A stretch of DNA of 64,000 nucleotides from Platanthera guangdongensis (Eukaryota; Streptophyta; Magnoliopsida; Asparagales; Orchidaceae), in assembly GCA_039583875.1 (NCBI GenBank), contig CM077162.1, positions 163,949,826 through 164,013,825 on the forward strand. The letters are read 5' to 3'. The notes below the pieces were generated by a model, which was not told where the DNA came from, ran no database searches, and saw only the letters and a program-made list of their open reading frames with translations. Of this stretch, positions 31,879-42,930 are shown one piece after another; positions within the stretch are counted from its first letter, which is position 1; every line of letters starts with the position of its first letter. The translations under genes and the position numbers were made by a program.

Positions 31879-33184
31879 TGTTGAAACCGAAAATCAGTCT
31901 CATGTGGAGTTCGACCCTTGGGGAAGGGGTGACCGTGCACCTACTACCCTCAAGCGAACGATCTAGGCACAAGACTAGGAACACAAGGTACAGACCCAAG
32001 GTCTCAGCGTGGAGGACCCGCCGCATACCCGGAAGACTAACAAACTCTTCCCCTCCCAAAGCCAAGGGCTGAGCTAAGGCACCTTCAGAGGGCTCTCTTG
32101 GCTGATCGGGACATCTGAGGAGGATCTCAAGATCCACTCCTTAACTAAAGGTGCCACCTCGGGTCTATGTAAAATGTTCCCCGCCCGCCTTACTATTGGC
32201 ACAAAACCGCCCAGCAGCCCTACTCTACGCAGCCCCAATTAGGCCGCTAATGGCGGAACTCCGCTATTCTGAAAGGATGACAACAGGCCATCAGGGGCTT
32301 CCCGACATCTATTCCTCGGGGCCCACATGGGGGGGGGGGGAGTGGTTCACGAACACGCCGATCTCCAAAGACAGGAGTAAACTATATATTCACAGAGCAT
32401 CACAGATATGAAAGAATATTACAGGAATATGAATTCCATACTCAGCACGCAGGCCGGCAATATAAACAAAAAAGGCCTTCGAGGGCCGGCACGAGCTCGG
32501 GCTTAAGCCCGTTATTCCCCGCTTGGTACTGCAATACCTGTACGCCAACGTCTCGGCGAGCAGCGGCCAACTAGGCATCGAGCGGCTAACATAAGCGGGC
32601 CAAACATATTGCGCACACCCCCTTTTTGGGGCTGTGGTGTGCATTCCCTGCAAGCGGCTAAATAAACAACTTCCTCGGAGTCTTCTCCGGGAACCCCAGA
32701 ACATCACCAATCCGGCTCACACGTCCGGATGGGCTTCACACAGCATGCCTAAACCCGTACTCACGCTTCCGGGTACTAATGCAATTAACTGCGGGGACGT
32801 ACACGTCAACCCGTCGAAAAGCTCCCTTCCCCCCCACCCGTTGGTGGAGAGGGGCTTCCATGTGAATGTGTAAACTGAGGGCTTCACCTGCCCAAGTAGA
32901 AACATCGTTACCCTTGTCGCGTGCTTGGCGGCGGGGTCGGGAGAGGATCTCCGGGTCGATCCTATTGCATGCGGCCGCGTCGGTGGTCGATCTATACTCT
33001 AGGCCGAGCCTTTATCTAGGTCGAGCCTCGCTCCATGCCGAGCCTCGCTCCAGGCCGAGCCTTGCTCCAGGCTGAGCCTCGCTGTAGGCCGAGCCTCTCT
33101 CCAGGCTGAACTTGCTGCCAGTGGTGAAAAGCTAGGGCTTAGCTCCAGGCTGAACCCCCACTCCAAGCCGAGCCCTGCTCCAGG

Positions 33185-33640
33185 CCGAGAAAAAGGGAGG
33201 GGGCTGGGGTGTGCTGCTCCAGGACGAGAGAAAGAGGGTGAGAGGCGGGGCTCTACTGTTGGCCGAGAGAGAGAGAGAGGGAGGGGGCGGGGCTCTACTA
33301 TTGGCCGAGAGAGAGAGGGAGGGGGCGGGTCTCTGCTGTTGGCAGAGAGAGAGAGAGAGGAGACGTGGCTCTACTGTTGGCCGAGAGAGAGAGGGAGGGG
33401 GCGGCGGCCACGCTGCTTTGCCGGCGACGGGAGAGAGCGGGGAAGGAGGCCGTGCCCTAGCCTGGGCGGTGGCCGGAGAGAGAGAGGGGGCGGGCGGCGG
33501 CTCCAGGCCGAGAGAGATAGAGAGAGAGGACTGGGTTGTCCTCTTCCAGCCGACGAGAGAGAGAGAGGGAGGGGGCGGGGGTGCCGTGCTCCAGCCGACG
33601 AGAGAGAGGGAGAGGGAGGAGATGGAGCTCTCGTGTTCCA
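33185..33640. repeat. GA-rich minisatellite, left LTR
   Basis: Units of about 50 bp with GGCCGAGAGAGAGAG plus GGAGGGGGCGGGGCTCT. The counterpart in the right LTR is 37525-37970. Confidence 0.88.
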
Positions 33641-33794
33641 GGCCGAACCCTAGTCCCGGAAAAAATCCATGCTGCCTCTCTCTTTTTTATCTCCCTCTCA
33701 GTTTTCTTTTTCCACTTTTTCCCCCGCTGTACCCCCCTACCCGCCTCCTCAAATCCCCGCCCCTCCTCCTTTTTCTTATCACATATATCTCTAA

Positions 33795-33850
33795 TATATA
33801 TATAATATATTATATATATTATAATATAATATATAATATATATATATAAA
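33795..33850. repeat. AT-rich TATAAT microsatellite, left LTR
   Basis: An alternating TA/TATAAT tract near the LTR end. The right LTR has a longer version (38122-38203), the main length difference between the LTRs. Confidence 0.9.
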
Positions 33851-34289
33851 TCATAAACCTATGCGCATAAAACCTCCGCACGCACGCACGAGGACCCGCA
33901 CGTCTCCGAACGGGGTCGCACCAACTCGTCGCACAAAACACGCCCCTAGGCTGATATTTGGGGAGGGTCCCACTCGCCCGGCTACAGGGTTGTACACAAT
34001 CCCCGCTCTTTTCGAGCTTGGCACAAGATCGGAAAGAATCATCCAACCCAACGTATCCGTCGAGTGGGAGCCGACCCAAAAAACTTTTTGAGAGAAACTG
34101 AAATCTGCGCTTGGAGCATCAATCTCTCCATGACCTTTCTGAACCTTTTGAATCACTCGATACCCTTTGGCTCACTACTGTTGAATTGCTCTTATACCAT
34201 TACTTACAACGAGTCTATAATTTCTCGTGATATCGTGAAACAACAAAGCCGTATTTTCTGTATCCTCTTGTACACGCTGAGCTATTCCT

Positions 34290-35155
34290 TTCCCCCCAGG
34301 TGTGCCTATAGCTCTGCCAGCTAGTGAGATCCTGACAGCGAGTCTACCCGGGGCTGAGCAGTACTCGGGGTCCCTTACCCCCCAGGCGAGCCTACGGACC
34401 TGCCAGCTAGTAGGAGCCAGGTAGCGGGTCTACCCGGGGCCGAGCATCACTCGGGGTCCTGCGAAAAGTCTCCACAAACCAACCCTTTCCCCCCAGGTGT
34501 GCCTACAGCCCTGCCAGCTAATGAGAGTCTGACAACGAATCTACCCGGGGTCCACTACTACCGCCATCGAGTGACTTCCGGCCCTGCCAGCTAGGTGAGA
34601 GCCTGACAGCGGGATCTGCTCGAGGCCTACGGATGACACCGAGTGACTTCCGGCCCTGCCAGCTAGGTGAGAGCCTGACAACGGGATCTGCTCGGGGTCC
34701 ACTACTACCGCCATCGAGTGACTTCCGGCCCTGCCAGCTAGGTGAGAGACTGAGAGCGGGATCTGCTCGAGGCCCACGGATGACACCGAGTGACTTTCGG
34801 CCCTGCCAGCTAGGTGGGAGCCTGACAGCGGGATCTACTTGGGGTCCACTATTACCTCCATCGAGTGACTTCCGGCCCTGCCAGCTAGGTGAGATCCTGA
34901 CAGCGGGATCTGCTCGAGGCCCACGGATGACACCGAGTGACTTCCAGCCCTGCCAGCTAGGTGAGAGCCTGACAGCGGGATCTGCTCGGGGTCCACTACT
35001 AATGCCATCGAGTGACTTTCGGCCCTGCCAACTAGGTGAGAGCCTAACAGCGGGATCTGCTCGAGGCCCACAGATGACAACGAGTGACTTCCGGCCCTGC
35101 CAGCTAGGTGAGAGCCTGACAGCGAGATCTGCTCGGGGTCCACTACTACTCGAGG
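34290..35155. repeat. 72/75-bp dimeric tandem repeat in the LARD interior
   Basis: Eight tight units start at 34568, 34640, 34715, 34787, 34862, 34934, 35009 and 35081. They alternate between 72 bp (ending GGCCCACGGATGACAC) and 75 bp (ending GGTCCACTACTACCGCCAT), so the true period is 147 bp. More diverged units extend left to about 34290. All share CGAGTGACTTCCGGCCCTGC. Because both lengths divide by three, frames stay open on both strands (+ 34633-35313, - 35182-34835), giving repetitive ORFs with no known domain. Confidence 0.92.
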
Positions 35156-35274
35156 ACTTGACTTTGCTCGAGGTGGAGACATCCTATTTACTTAAGAGGT
35201 GTTGGAGAGTTAATTGCACCGATGCTTTTACAAATGGAGGACGAATTCTTCTCATAAGAGAGACGATCTGGAAG

Positions 35275-35775
35275 TCGTCAAATCGGGAAGCTGGCGTCCG
35301 AGCCTGTTCCTAATAATTCCTCCAATCGGAAGAGAGATGCAATCGGGGGGACATAGGCCGACATGCAAGGAGGGAGCTGATCTCGGCCGTCAGTGCAGAG
35401 GCTCGGTCTTACAATAGCGCTTAAAGTCCTGAGGCATCGTCCCATCATCCGAACTGGGCTATTTAGAAGGAACAGGTCGGCGGCTCGTATCCTGATCTAA
35501 TGACAAAGATCACTTTCCGCCACGCCACTTGTGATTGCTTGGATAGATCGGCCCTTTATCAAATCTGGGAGGTTAGCGTCTAGGCTCGTTCCTGATAATT
35601 CCCCTAGTCGGAGAAGAGGTGCGATCGGGAGGACATGGGCCGACGTGCAAGGGGGGAGCTGATCTCGGCTGTCAGTGTAGAGTTTCGGTCTTATAATAGC
35701 GCTTAAAGTCCCGCGGCACCGTCCCATCGTCCGAACTAGGCTATCTAAAAGGAACGGGTTTGACGTTTGGCTTCT
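35275..35775. repeat. 282-bp tandem duplication in the LARD interior
   Basis: The block with gttcctaataattcc, ggccgacatgcaagg, gctgatctcggccgtcag and aatagcgcttaaagtcc (35293-35480) recurs 282 bases later (35575-35765) with scattered changes. It has no coding content that I recognise. Confidence 0.85.
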
Positions 35776-36224
35776 GGATTCGATCGCGAGGCTAACCCTT
35801 GAAGCCCTCAGAAGCTCGAGGCGAATTGGTAATAAAGAGAAAACTTGACCGCTACTGAATTGCAAGGAAGAGACAACATATTACCGCTAGGGAGGCAACC
35901 CTTTCAGGTCACCCCGACTCCTAATACCCCTCAACTGTTCTCTTACTTGACCTTGAAGATAATAACCTCCAGGTTTATCGTTGATGTAATAAGTGGGGAT
36001 ACATGGGTTTTCATAGGTAGAAGCGCTTCAAATAGGTGCAAATCCTACTCCAAATGCTATGAGATTCAAACAACAGCTATGGGAGGGGACAACTCTGAGT
36101 ATGAGGACCTTACATACAAAGTATCAACGCATGACCCTGGTTGTCACCTGGTTCCACTTCTATAGCCATGACGCTCGCCTGAGTTCTTCTATGCTGGTCA
36201 CACTCCATGCTCACCGCACCAAAA
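35776..36224. other. LARD interior, last unique part
   Basis: This unique sequence has one 106-codon ORF (35845-36165) without a domain. It ends ccgcaccaaaa right before the right LTR, with no purine tract. Confidence 0.5.
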
Positions 36225-38349
36225 TGTTGAAACCGAAAATCGGTCTCATGTGGAGTTCGACCCTTGGGGAAGGGGTGACCGCGCACCTACTACCCTCAAG
36301 CGAACGATCTAGACACAAGAATAGGAACGCAAGGGACAGACCCAAGGTCTCAGCGTGGAGGACCCGCTGCATACTCAGAAGACTAACAAACTCTTCCCCT
36401 CCCAAAGCCAAGGGCTGAGCTAAGGCACCTTCGGAGGGCTCTCTTGGCCGACCGGGACATCTGAGGAGGATCTCAAGATCCACTCCTTAACTAAAGGTGC
36501 CACCTCGGGTCTATGTAAAATGTTCCCCGCCCGCCTTACTATTGACACAAAACCGCCCAGCAACCCTACTCTATGCAGCCCCAATTGGGCCGCTAACGGC
36601 GGAACTCCGCTATTCTGAAAGGATGACAACATGCAATCAGGAGGTTACCGACATCTATTCCTCGGGGCCCACACGGGGGGAGCGGTTCACGAACATGCCG
36701 CTCGCCCAAGACAGCAGTAAACTACATATTCATAAGCATCACAGATATGAAAGAATATTACAGGAATATGAATTCCATACTCAGCACGTAGGCCGAAAAT
36801 ATAAACAAAAAGGCCTTCGAGGGCCGGCACGAGCTCGGTCTTAAGCCCGCTATTCCCCGCTTGGTACTGCAACACCTGTACACCAACGTCTCGGCGAGCG
36901 GCGGCCAACTAGGCATCGGGCAGCTAACATAAGCGGGCCAAACATATTGCACACACCCCCTTTTTGGGGCTATGGTGCGCATTCCCTGCAAGCGGCTAAA
37001 TAAACAACTTCCTCGGAGTCTTCTCCGGGAACCATAGAACATCACCAATCCGGCTCACACATCCGGATGGGCTTCACACAGCATGCCTAAACCCGTACTC
37101 ACGCTTCCGGGTACTAATGCAATTAACTGCGGGGACGTACACGTCAATCCGTCGGAAAGCTCCCTTCCCCCCACCCATTGGTGGAGAGGGGCTTCCACGC
37201 GAATGTGTAAACTGAGGGCTCCACTTGCCCAAGTAGAAACATAATTACCCTTGTCGCATGCTTAGCGGCGGGGCCGAGAGAGGAGCTCCGGGTCGATCCT
37301 ACTGCATGCGGCCACGTCGGTGGTCGATCTCAACTCTAGGCCGAGCCTTACTCCAGGTCAAGCCTCGCTCCATGCCGAGCCTCGCTCCAGGCCGAGCCTC
37401 GCTCCAAGCAGAGCCTCGCTGCAGGTTGAGCCTCGCTCCAGGCCGAGCTTGCTGCCGGTGGTGAAACGTTAGGGCTTAGCTCTAGGCCGAACCCCCACTC
37501 CAAGCCGAGCCCTGCTCCAGGCCGAGAAAAAGGGAGGGGGCCGGGGTGTGCTGCTCCAGGCCGAGAGAAAGAGGGAGAGAGGAGGGGCTCTACTGTTGGC
37601 CAAGAGAGAGAGAGGGAGGGGGCGGGGCTCTGCTGTTGGCCGAGAGAGAGAGGGAGGGGGCGGGGCTCTGCTGTTGGCAGAGAGAGAGAGAGAGGAGACG
37701 GGGCTCTGCTGTTGGCCGAGAGAGAGAGGTAGGGGGCGGAGGCCGCGCTGCTTTGTCGGCGACGGGAGAGAGCGTGGAAGGAGGCTGTGCCCTAGCCTGG
37801 GCGGTGGCCGTAGAGAGAGAGGGGGCGGGCGGCGGCTCTAGGCCGAGAGAGATAGAGAGAGAGAGGACTGGGTTGTCCTCTTCCAGCCGACGAGAGAGAG
37901 AGGGAGGGGGCAGTGGTGCCGTGCTCCAGCCGACGAGAGAGAGAGAGAGGAGATGGGGCTCTCGTGTTCCAGGCCAAACCTAGTCCCGAAAAAAATCCCT
38001 GATGCCTCTCTCTTTTTTATCTCCCTTTCCTTTTTCTTTTTCCACTTTTTCCCCTGTTGTACCCCCCTACCCGCCTCCTCAAATCCCTGCCCCTCCTCCT
38101 TTTTCTTATCACATATATCTCTAATATATATATATATAATATATTATATATAATATATATAATATAATATAATATAATATAATATAATATATATATATAT
38201 AAGTCATAAACCTATGATCATAAAACCTCTGCACGCACGCACGAGGACCCGCACGTCTCCGAACGGCGTCGCACCAACTCGTCGCCCAAAACACGCCCCA
38301 AGGCTGATATTTGGGGAGGGTCCCACTCGCCCGGCTACGGGGTTGTACA
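36225..38349. repeat. LARD right LTR
   Basis: This is a direct copy of 31879-33996 with the same order of sub-repeats. Differences are mostly transitions plus repeat-length changes in the GA and TA tracts. It ends GGTTGTACA, followed by GACAC (38350-38354). Confidence 0.9.
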
Positions 38350-38354
38350 GACAC
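38350..38354 (+). repeat. Target site duplication GACAC, right copy
   Basis: It matches the left copy at 31874-31878. Removing the element and one copy restores the ORF frame of C1 across the site. Confidence 0.92.
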
Positions 38355-38892
38355 TCCATACTACATACTGCATAATTGCCCTATCACAGAACATTGGATG
38401 CAATACTCCAAAAATCAACTGAAGGCTATGAAGAAGAAGAGAAAGTATGATAAAAGATAATCCCAGTTCAATCCTCCTCCTCCTCCTTCACCTGATGCAG
38501 GTGCAAGTGGAAGTTCTGCATTTCAACCTTCTGCCAGAAGCCAAACCTCTTATCAACCTCAAGGAAGATCCCAATACAGAGGAAGTCAATCTAGAGGCTA
38601 CCAGTCTAGAAGAGGAAATTACAGAGGAAACCAAAGAGAATTCCAAGTTTATTCTAAAGGATATTCCAGGCAACATCCTTACCAAAGGGAAGGACAAAGT
38701 TCCACTGATACAACTTCTGGTCCCTTTCCTTATAAGCTAAAAGAACTAGTCTCTTCCAGAGCTCCTCCAAATAATCCTTCAAATAGATATGAGCCTCATG
38801 TTCCATTTGAGGATCCTAAAAATAATCCTACTTCTTGGACAGCTAGGATGAAAGAATTGGCTGCTTTAGATCAAATCAAGAAAGCCAGATAA

Positions 38893-39270
38893 CAAGGGAA
38901 AGATACTTCCAGTATCTCTACTTTATCAGATCAAAGGAAGAAGGAACTTGAAAGATACTCGCCCAACAATTTTTTTTGATTCAGAAAGCTACATGAAGCT
39001 GCATCCAGAAGCTGTAGTGCCCAGGCCAAAGCAACAAACCTCTCTAGGTGCAGCTGATGATAGAAGATCTAAGAAGGAAGCTCTCAATCCCAACAGAGAA
39101 ATAGTACTTATAAAGAGCAAAGAAAAAGAATGAATCTGTAAGGTGATAGTATATTTTGTTTTCTGAACTATCTGAGATAATGTCTGTGATTCTGCAATGT
39201 CTTGTTTGTTGCATTTCTGCCTTGTATGCTTTTATTTTTCCAATGTCTGTAAATAGTAATCCTAACCCAA
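38893..39270 (+). other. C1 3' untranslated region
   Basis: From the ORF stop to the polypurine tract there is a decayed extension of the ORF (Lys/Glu-rich, stops at 38980 and after) and then AT-rich sequence. No gene is seen. Confidence 0.6.
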
Positions 39271-39282
39271 ATAGGGGGAGAT
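39271..39282 (+). other. C1 polypurine tract
   Basis: ATAGGGGGAGAT lies immediately before the LTR start TGTTGGAACACC. Confidence 0.9.
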
Positions 39283-40847
39283 TGTTGGAACACCCTATTA
39301 CTGATTTGGGCAAGGATCACTATGTCTCTTAGGAAACCTGTCTTGACCTCATTGTATAGATCTAAAGGTCAATTAGAATTGAGTCTAAGGGTTAGTATTT
39401 AGGTTTGGAAGCTTCCCTCAAGACCAGAGATTTCAGTTCAGGAGACTAAGTCATTTCGTCGAGCTCAGTACGACAAATCGTCAAACTCCATTCGACGATC
39501 GTTGAGCTCACTTCGACGAATCGTCGAACTCCATTCGACGATCTTTGAGCTCAACTTTAACGAGTTGTCGAACACCATTCGACGATCTTCGAGCTCAGAT
39601 CGACGTTCTTGACTCCAGTTTGATTCTCTATCTCTGAGCTCAGTTTGACGATAGTTGAGCTCAGATCGACGATCTCTGTTTCAATCTAAGTCCAGTCTCT
39701 GAGCTCAGTTCAACGATAGTGGAGCTCAGTTCGACATTTTTCTGAAGAGTTAAACGTTTTTCAAGATTCAAATTCAGACAGTTATGGAATTATTCTCAGC
39801 ATTTATGTCAGAGATCCTGTAGCTGTTTTTAATTAATCTAGAGCAAGTTTCAAGGAATTTTCAAAGGAATGTTTTATTGGACTTTCCCTCAGAAGACAAA
39901 ATGCAGTTAAGGAAGTCATTTATGACAGGAAAACGACTATCTTGGACAGAGGATCATTTCTATTCAGATCAAAGGAATAAAAGATTTATTATTATTCAAC
40001 AACAACAACTTCTGCAACAACAATTCTCTGCAACAACAAGAATTACAACTCTTACAACAACAATCACACAAGAGAAAGAAAAAGAGTTGCAGATATTCTC
40101 AGTCTCAAAAATTCATACAAGAACACCATCACAAAAAAAGGAGATCAACATACTGAAATTTTCAGATCTCTCTTGATTCAAGTGTTCAAAGGCCATCATC
40201 ATTCAAGACTCCAGACACCTCACATTTCAGCTGTTGCTGAAATCATCTTTTGCTGGAGATCAAATCATCTGAAGGCCTATCACCATACTGCAAAGCTTCA
40301 CTTCCTGAACAACTCAAGATCTCAAGGGGAGCTTTGACAACATCCACTATCTTCTCTCTGACTGTTGACAGAGAAGATCATCTCATCCCTTTCTCTCTCT
40401 CTCTCTGCTGTAAAGGGTTTTTCAAACTCCCTTCAAAAGTTTGTGATTGGTTTCTGAGACCTTATCAAAACTCAGTGGTGGCAAGACACCTGATCAAAAA
40501 ATCTGGTTTGGTTTTTGAGCACCTTATCAAAAGCTCATTGGTGCCCAGGACACCTGATCAACTCATCCTGCAGTGGATTCCTACCTAGGGTGTTAGAAGA
40601 GTGGATGTACCTAGATTGATTGGGGAACCACTATAGCTCCTTGTGTCATCTGGTTGCTTGTCTTTCTTTTGTTTCTGGTTGTGGTTTGTGATTGCCTTGT
40701 AATTAGATAGTTGCTGTGTTTGTTTACTTTATTTCATTTGATGCCCTGTTCACTTAGGAATACAACAACAGTTGTAAAAAGTTTTTAGCAAGCACCATAC
40801 TCTATTCACCCCCCTCTAGAGTATATCAGATCTAACTTGCACTTTCA
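39283..40847 (+). repeat. C1 3' LTR, 1565 bp
   Basis: It starts TGTTGGAACACC and ends ACTTGCACTTTCA after the C-run TTCACCCCCCTCTAG, which is typical of Sirevirus LTR ends. U3 has a TCGACGA hairpin array (39440-39740). A later part (40440-40570) repeats CCTTATCAAAA/CCTGATCAA words with small hairpins such as GGTG-cccagga-CACC. A run of CAACAA words lies at 39995-40065. Confidence 0.85.
39440..39740 (+). repeat. U3 TCGACGA hairpin array of the C1 LTR
   Basis: About a dozen GAGCTCAnTTCGACGA words in both orientations. A perfect hairpin is 39521-39541: TCGTCGAA, 5-base loop, TTCGACGA. Decayed copies replace CG by CA or TG. Confidence 0.86.
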
Positions 40848-41153
40848 GACTAACCAAGCTATACTCAACGCTTTTACTTACCTGGTATTGAGTGAATAGA
40901 CTTCACTCAACGCTTGTAGACTTAACTAAATTCCTGCACCTGGCGTTGTGTGAGCTTGCTTAACTCAACACCTATGGACTTAGGCAAATTCCTGACTCTC
41001 TGACATTTATCTTTGTATCCATCTGTCCAACCTTGTTCTAAGGAACTTCCTGCACACATTGAACTTGAACTATATCAAATACAAATTTTCACTTAGTATT
41101 GTTTGGGATTCCTTCTTCAAATCTAGGGAACATTGAGGGAAATATTCCCAACA
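40848..41153 (-). repeat. S-family LTR fragment (first 306 bp)
   Basis: It matches 19994-20298 of LTR-b (gactaaccaagctatactca at the left, cccaaca at the right). It includes two GGCGTTG/TCACTCAACGC hairpins (40889-40918 and 40944-40974). It is cut on the left by the C1 LTR end and ends cleanly on the right at 41153. It may be what is left of the S2 5' LTR, with G2 and C1 lying in between; that is inference. Confidence 0.8.
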
Positions 41154-41760
41154 CCTTTGCTTCTTTTGAGTGACTTTATCTGTTTGCACCTTTTGCCATT
41201 TTCCACTCTAATTGTGCGGTCAGAGGTTTTCTGTCCGCTTTTCTCCCTTTCTCTTGTGGGTTCTTTTTCTCTCTCCAAGAGATCGAATTTTCTTGTCTCG
41301 TCTTTAGGAAGTGCTCATTTGGCCACTGGGGATAAGTGGCTTATTGACTCTGGAGCCACTTCTTACATGACCGACAATTCTCATTTGTTCTCCTGCCTGA
41401 ACAAGCATAATCGGGTATCTCCAGTTATTGTTGCAGATGGTACTTCATCTTTTGTGTGGTAGTGGTACTGTGCAACTCACTCCGTATTTACGGCTTGAGG
41501 ACACTCTCTATGTTCCCACTTTTTAGTACAATTTACCGTCTGTTCATTGTCTCTGCAATAGTTAAACTGCACAGATACTTTTACTTGACGTACTTGTTTT
41601 TTCGAGATTTTGTCTCCAAGGACACGACTGCTACTGGGAATGAGAGTTGTGGCCTCTTCTTTCTTCATAATATCATTGCTTTATCTACTTCTACTTCTCT
41701 TCTACAATGACATATTCATCTTGGACATCCCCCTCCTCACCTCATATACTAACTTCTTCC
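41154..41760 (+). pseudogene. C3 protease and start of GAG-pre-integrase
   Basis: The frame from 41133 reads GDKWLIDSGATSYMTDNSHLF (copia protease with intact Asp-Ser-Gly) and breaks near 41460. Decayed pieces (41456-41710) correspond to the strand after the active site and the approach to the HH-CC domain (DIHLGHPPP-like at 41709-41740, with the first His kept). Confidence 0.82.
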
Positions 41761-42380
41761 AGATCTACCTCAAGGGGAATCCTCTATGAATTGTGAAGCC
41801 TGCAAGCTTGGCAAAAACCTCCGCTCTTCCTTTCCAGCAAGGCAAAGACGTAGTTCTTCATGTCCTTTTGAACTAATCCACTCTGATATTTGGGGTCCCT
41901 CTCCTACTAGCACTATTGTTATAGGTAGCTTGTATTTTGTTACCTTTTTTGATGATTTCTACAGGTGTACTTAGGTGTACCTCTTAAAAGAGCATTCTGA
42001 ATTTTACTCTGTTTACTACCTTTTATAATGAGATCCGCGTAAAGTTTAATGTGCATATTAAAGTTCTTTGTACTAATAATGTCAAAGAATATCCTAGCCA
42101 TCAATTTTTAGATTTTTGTGCAAGTCATAGTTTACTTCATCAAACGACTTGCCCCTGTACTTTGCAACAGAATGACATTGTTGAACGCAAGAATCATCAT
42201 TTCTTGGATGTTGCTCGTAACCTTCTCATACAAATGAATGTTTCATGGTCATATTGGGGTCATGATGTGCTCCTTTCATGTTATCTCATCAACTGTATTC
42301 CCTCATTAATTCTTCAGGGCAAGACCTCATTCTCAATTTTGTACCCAGGAGCCATGCCATTTATTTTACCTTTATGAGTT
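41761..42380 (+). pseudogene. C3 integrase
   Basis: CEACKLGKNLRSSF (the zinc-domain CxxC with basic tail) leads into HSDIWGPSP and FVTFFDDFYRCT (core with its first two Asp) in 41786-41974. After stops and a shift, 42051-42377 holds LHQTTCPCTLQQNDIVERKNHHFLDVARNL, where the catalytic Glu block (usually QNGVAERKN-like) reads QNDIVERKN and is kept. Two frames are needed. Confidence 0.85.
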
Positions 42381-42930
42381 TTTGGTTGTGCAATATTTGT
42401 CCATATACCTTCTCCTGATCGTGACAAACTTTCTCCTCATTCTGTTAAGGGCATATTTCTTGGTTATTGTCTGACTTAGAAAGGATATCGATATATTAAT
42501 CTTCTTCTCCACAAACAATATGTTTCAGCGGATGTTACATTCTTTGAATATACGCCATACTTTTCTCCTGCTTCTTCTCTCTTGCCATCTGATGCTTCCT
42601 CTCCTATACTTATTGTCTCGGCACCTCTTCCTGAGCCACTTCTTTCCACACCTATTCTTGTTACACCGTCTCTTTCTCTCTATACTGCTTCTTTTACTTT
42701 GGATCCATCGATGCCAATTCCCAAGCAAGCCACATCTCATGAGGGTGGATATGCTACTGGAGACAAGAAAGATCTTAATCTTCCCATTTCCCTATGGAAT
42801 GTAGTACAGACATGCACTAAGCATTTTATTGATGTTGTTGTCTCATATGCTCAACTTCTCTGGTTGGAAAGCATTTTTCTCTTGCTATATCTACTAATGT
42901 CACTCATACAACATATCAAGATGCTCTTGT
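42381..42930 (+). pseudogene. C3 integrase-RT linker
   Basis: The sequence reads FGCAIFVHIPSPDRDKL and KGIFLGYC, the conserved copia block after integrase, then a Pro/Ser/Leu-rich variable linker with shifts. The 42520-42804 and 42582-42968 ORFs are this linker in two frames. Confidence 0.75.

Larger units (their letters stand above)
31879..33996. repeat. LARD left LTR
   Basis: From left to right: unique sequence with a G11 run (32330-32340), a GAGCCTCGCTCCAGGCC-type 17-bp repeat (33000-33115), a GA-rich minisatellite (33185-33640), a pyrimidine stretch, a TA-rich run (33795-33850) and a GC-rich end. The long plus-strand ORFs (33211-33849 and others) are only the translated GA repeat. Confidence 0.9.
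31879..38349. mobile_element. Non-autonomous (LARD-type) LTR retroelement, 6.47 kb
   Basis: The element has two LTRs of 2118 and 2125 bp in direct repeat (31879-33996 and 36225-38349), TG...CA ends (TGTTGAAACC...GGTTGTACA), a 2.2 kb interior and 5-bp target copies on both sides. The interior has no gag or pol, so proteins must come from another element. It sits inside the C1 ORF and is the only full insertion with both ends in the window. The two LTRs differ at roughly one base in twenty over the first 120 bases, so the insertion is not very recent. I see no canonical TGG-start primer site next to 33996 and no clear polypurine tract before 36225, so transcription direction is unknown. Confidence 0.9.
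29666..38892 (+). pseudogene. C1 3' ORF (Sirevirus env-like position), interrupted by a retroelement
   Basis: One frame runs 29666-31878, is interrupted by the element and one target copy (31879-38354), and resumes in exactly the same frame at 38355 to TAA 38890-38892, about 917 codons in all. Only two stops break it: TGA 30356-30358 and TAA 38458-38460. Part 1 (about 230 residues) is a folded-looking domain of mixed helices (YRFLADVVGKLLLAKHSAHD, then LMGALLDKKQLNW). Part 2 is about 500 residues rich in Pro, Ser, Thr, Ala and Val. Part 3 is basic (KRKARSK; KKKRK) and ends in a Gln/Arg/Gly-rich stretch (RGYQSRRGNYRGN). I find no signal peptide, no convincing membrane segment and no Cys pattern. 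The basic RG tail looks more like a nucleic-acid binder than a surface glycoprotein; that is inference. Confidence 0.8.
28461..40847 (+). mobile_element. C1: 3' half of a Sirevirus-like copia element
   Basis: C1 starts inside RT, continues through RNase H and then has a 0.5 kb spacer, a long 3' ORF (split by the element at 31879-38349), a polypurine tract and a 1565-bp 3' LTR. An ORF after pol and the polypurine tract AAATAGGGGGAGAT next to TGTTGG are typical of Sireviruses. The 5' half is missing. The right flank is an S-family LTR whose homologous site (19994 on) is uninterrupted. Confidence 0.86.

Noticed and set aside
31879..31966. Last 29 codons of the open frame 30371-31966 as part of the C1 protein
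   Set aside because: These codons come from the LTR of the nested element. The real continuation lies at 38355.
33211..33849. 212-codon ORF as a gene
   Set aside because: It is the translation of a GA-rich minisatellite in an LTR. The right LTR has a shifted, different version.
34633..35313. 226-codon ORF as a repeat protein
   Set aside because: Open frames exist on both strands only because unit lengths divide by three. No start context, domain or codon bias supports it.
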